Shown in pieces: positions 7,118 to 7,549 of a DNA stretch of 7,549 bases. The translations under genes and the position numbers were made by a program. This stretch comes from JABCPE02 sp963530895. Lineage in GTDB: Bacteria; Bacteroidota; Bacteroidia; Flavobacteriales; Weeksellaceae. The stretch spans positions 1 through 7,549 of the forward strand of contig CAUSFO010000072.1 in NCBI GenBank assembly GCA_963530895.1. Direction: 5' to 3'. A model generated the notes under the pieces. That model was not told the origin of the DNA and ran no database searches. It was given only the letters and a program-made list of their open reading frames with translations. Position 1 is the first letter of the stretch. Each line of letters starts with the position of its first letter.

Positions 7118-7549
7118 TTATTCCCAAAATTGGAAATAATATTTTTTCCAGCTTTTCAGGACATCATCCGTTTTGTTATGTGTTTTTTCTTTCAGATTTT
7201 TTTCATTGCTGAATAAAGAAACTCCCAGCCCAAAACGCTCCAGCGGATAGCCCATAGCATTCAAAACCGTAACGCCCTCGTCCAGAGATGAGGTATTTCT
7301 CTCCGAAATTCTTGGCGATATCTTATCAGGAAAATGTATCATAAATAGATTTCGGCGGAGGTCAGGATGGCGCTCCAGCATTTCAGAAACCATATTTCGC
7401 ATCGTGAGATGATCCGAAGAAACCACTATCATGGTGTTTTTTTCTGTATCCAGTTTTTTAATTTCATTGATAAATTCCGAAATCAAATAATCACTCACAT
7501 GAAGGGCATTCAGGGTTACATTCTGCCCATTTTTATATTTTTTCTTCTT
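7118..7549 (-). CDS. C-terminal part of OpgB/LTA-synthase-like sulfatase-superfamily enzyme (5' partial)
   Basis: The gene enters from the right edge; only the last 143 residues are present. The frame stays open to base 7549, reading KKKKYKNGQNVTLNALHVSD before the region that looks like a start. The GTG at 7496-7498 is therefore an internal Val codon, not the true start. VVSSDHLTMRN contains the Asp-His metal-binding pair (residues 46-47 of the visible part) of the alkaline phosphatase/sulfatase fold. RRNLFMIHFPD, a DEGVTVLNAMGY segment and ERFGLGVSLFS then follow the order of the same region in E. coli OpgB (phosphoglycerol transferase I). The protein ends soon after (KKYYFQFWE), without the long extra tail of E. 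coli OpgB. The N-terminal membrane segments and nucleophile Thr expected of this family would be off the window. The substrate is unknown. Its stop lies 6 bases from the plug gene's stop. Confidence 0.85.
   Translation of the reverse strand, partial: KKKKYKNGQNVTLNALHVSDYLISEFINEIKKLDTEKNTMIVVSSDHLTMRNMVSEMLERHPDLRRNLFMIHFPDKISPRISERNTSSLDEGVTVLNAMGYPLERFGLGVSLFSNEKNLKEKTHNKTDDVLKSWKKYYFQFWE

Noticed and set aside
7124..7133. CCAAAATTGG palindrome near the plug/sulfatase junction
   Set aside because: It lies within the sulfatase-like coding region and is too short to be a terminator or a convincing operator.
1..7549. CRISPR array, tRNA/rRNA, insertion sequence, prophage or defence system
   Set aside because: No regularly spaced repeats, cloverleaf-like segments, transposase or phage-type frames were seen; the recognised genes are chromosomal housekeeping or envelope functions.

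Overview
The window looks like ordinary chromosome of a flavobacterium, most likely in or near the Chryseobacterium/Weeksellaceae group. Four things point there: AT-rich intergenic DNA, no Shine-Dalgarno-like leaders, three copies of a Bacteroidetes-type -7 promoter element (TATCTTTG or one base off), and a type IX secretion (T9SS) plug protein, a family confined to Bacteroidota. The genus is an inference from gene content and composition only.

Layout. (1) 72-2142, plus strand: sufC and sufD, two parts of the SUF iron-sulfur cluster assembly scaffold. sufB probably lies just outside the left edge. sufD is the last gene of the unit and is followed by a strong intrinsic terminator at 2169-2203. 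(2) 2343-3044, plus strand: a VIT1/CCC1-family Fe2+/Mn2+ transporter with its own promoter. (3) 3061-4167, minus strand: dinB, the Y-family DNA polymerase IV, convergent with the transporter. (4) 4168-4337: a short divergent promoter region. (5) 4338-7111, plus strand: a two-gene operon, with a 524-residue cytoplasmic protein of unknown function (possibly DUF3843) overlapping by one base the gene for a T9SS plug protein (formerly DUF5103). (6) 7118-7549, minus strand: the C-terminal end of an OpgB/LTA-synthase-like sulfatase-superfamily enzyme, open at the right edge and convergent with the plug gene at a distance of 6 bases.

How the genes relate: SufC and SufD act in one complex, and the adjacent metal transporter is loosely consistent with an iron-handling neighbourhood, although it is a separate transcription unit. 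DinB is an unrelated DNA damage tolerance gene. The uncharacterised protein and the plug are probably co-transcribed and translationally coupled.

I found no CRISPR array, RNA gene, insertion sequence, prophage or defence system. The least understood item, and the best candidate for new biology, is the unknown gene coupled to the T9SS plug. The rest is recognisable housekeeping content.
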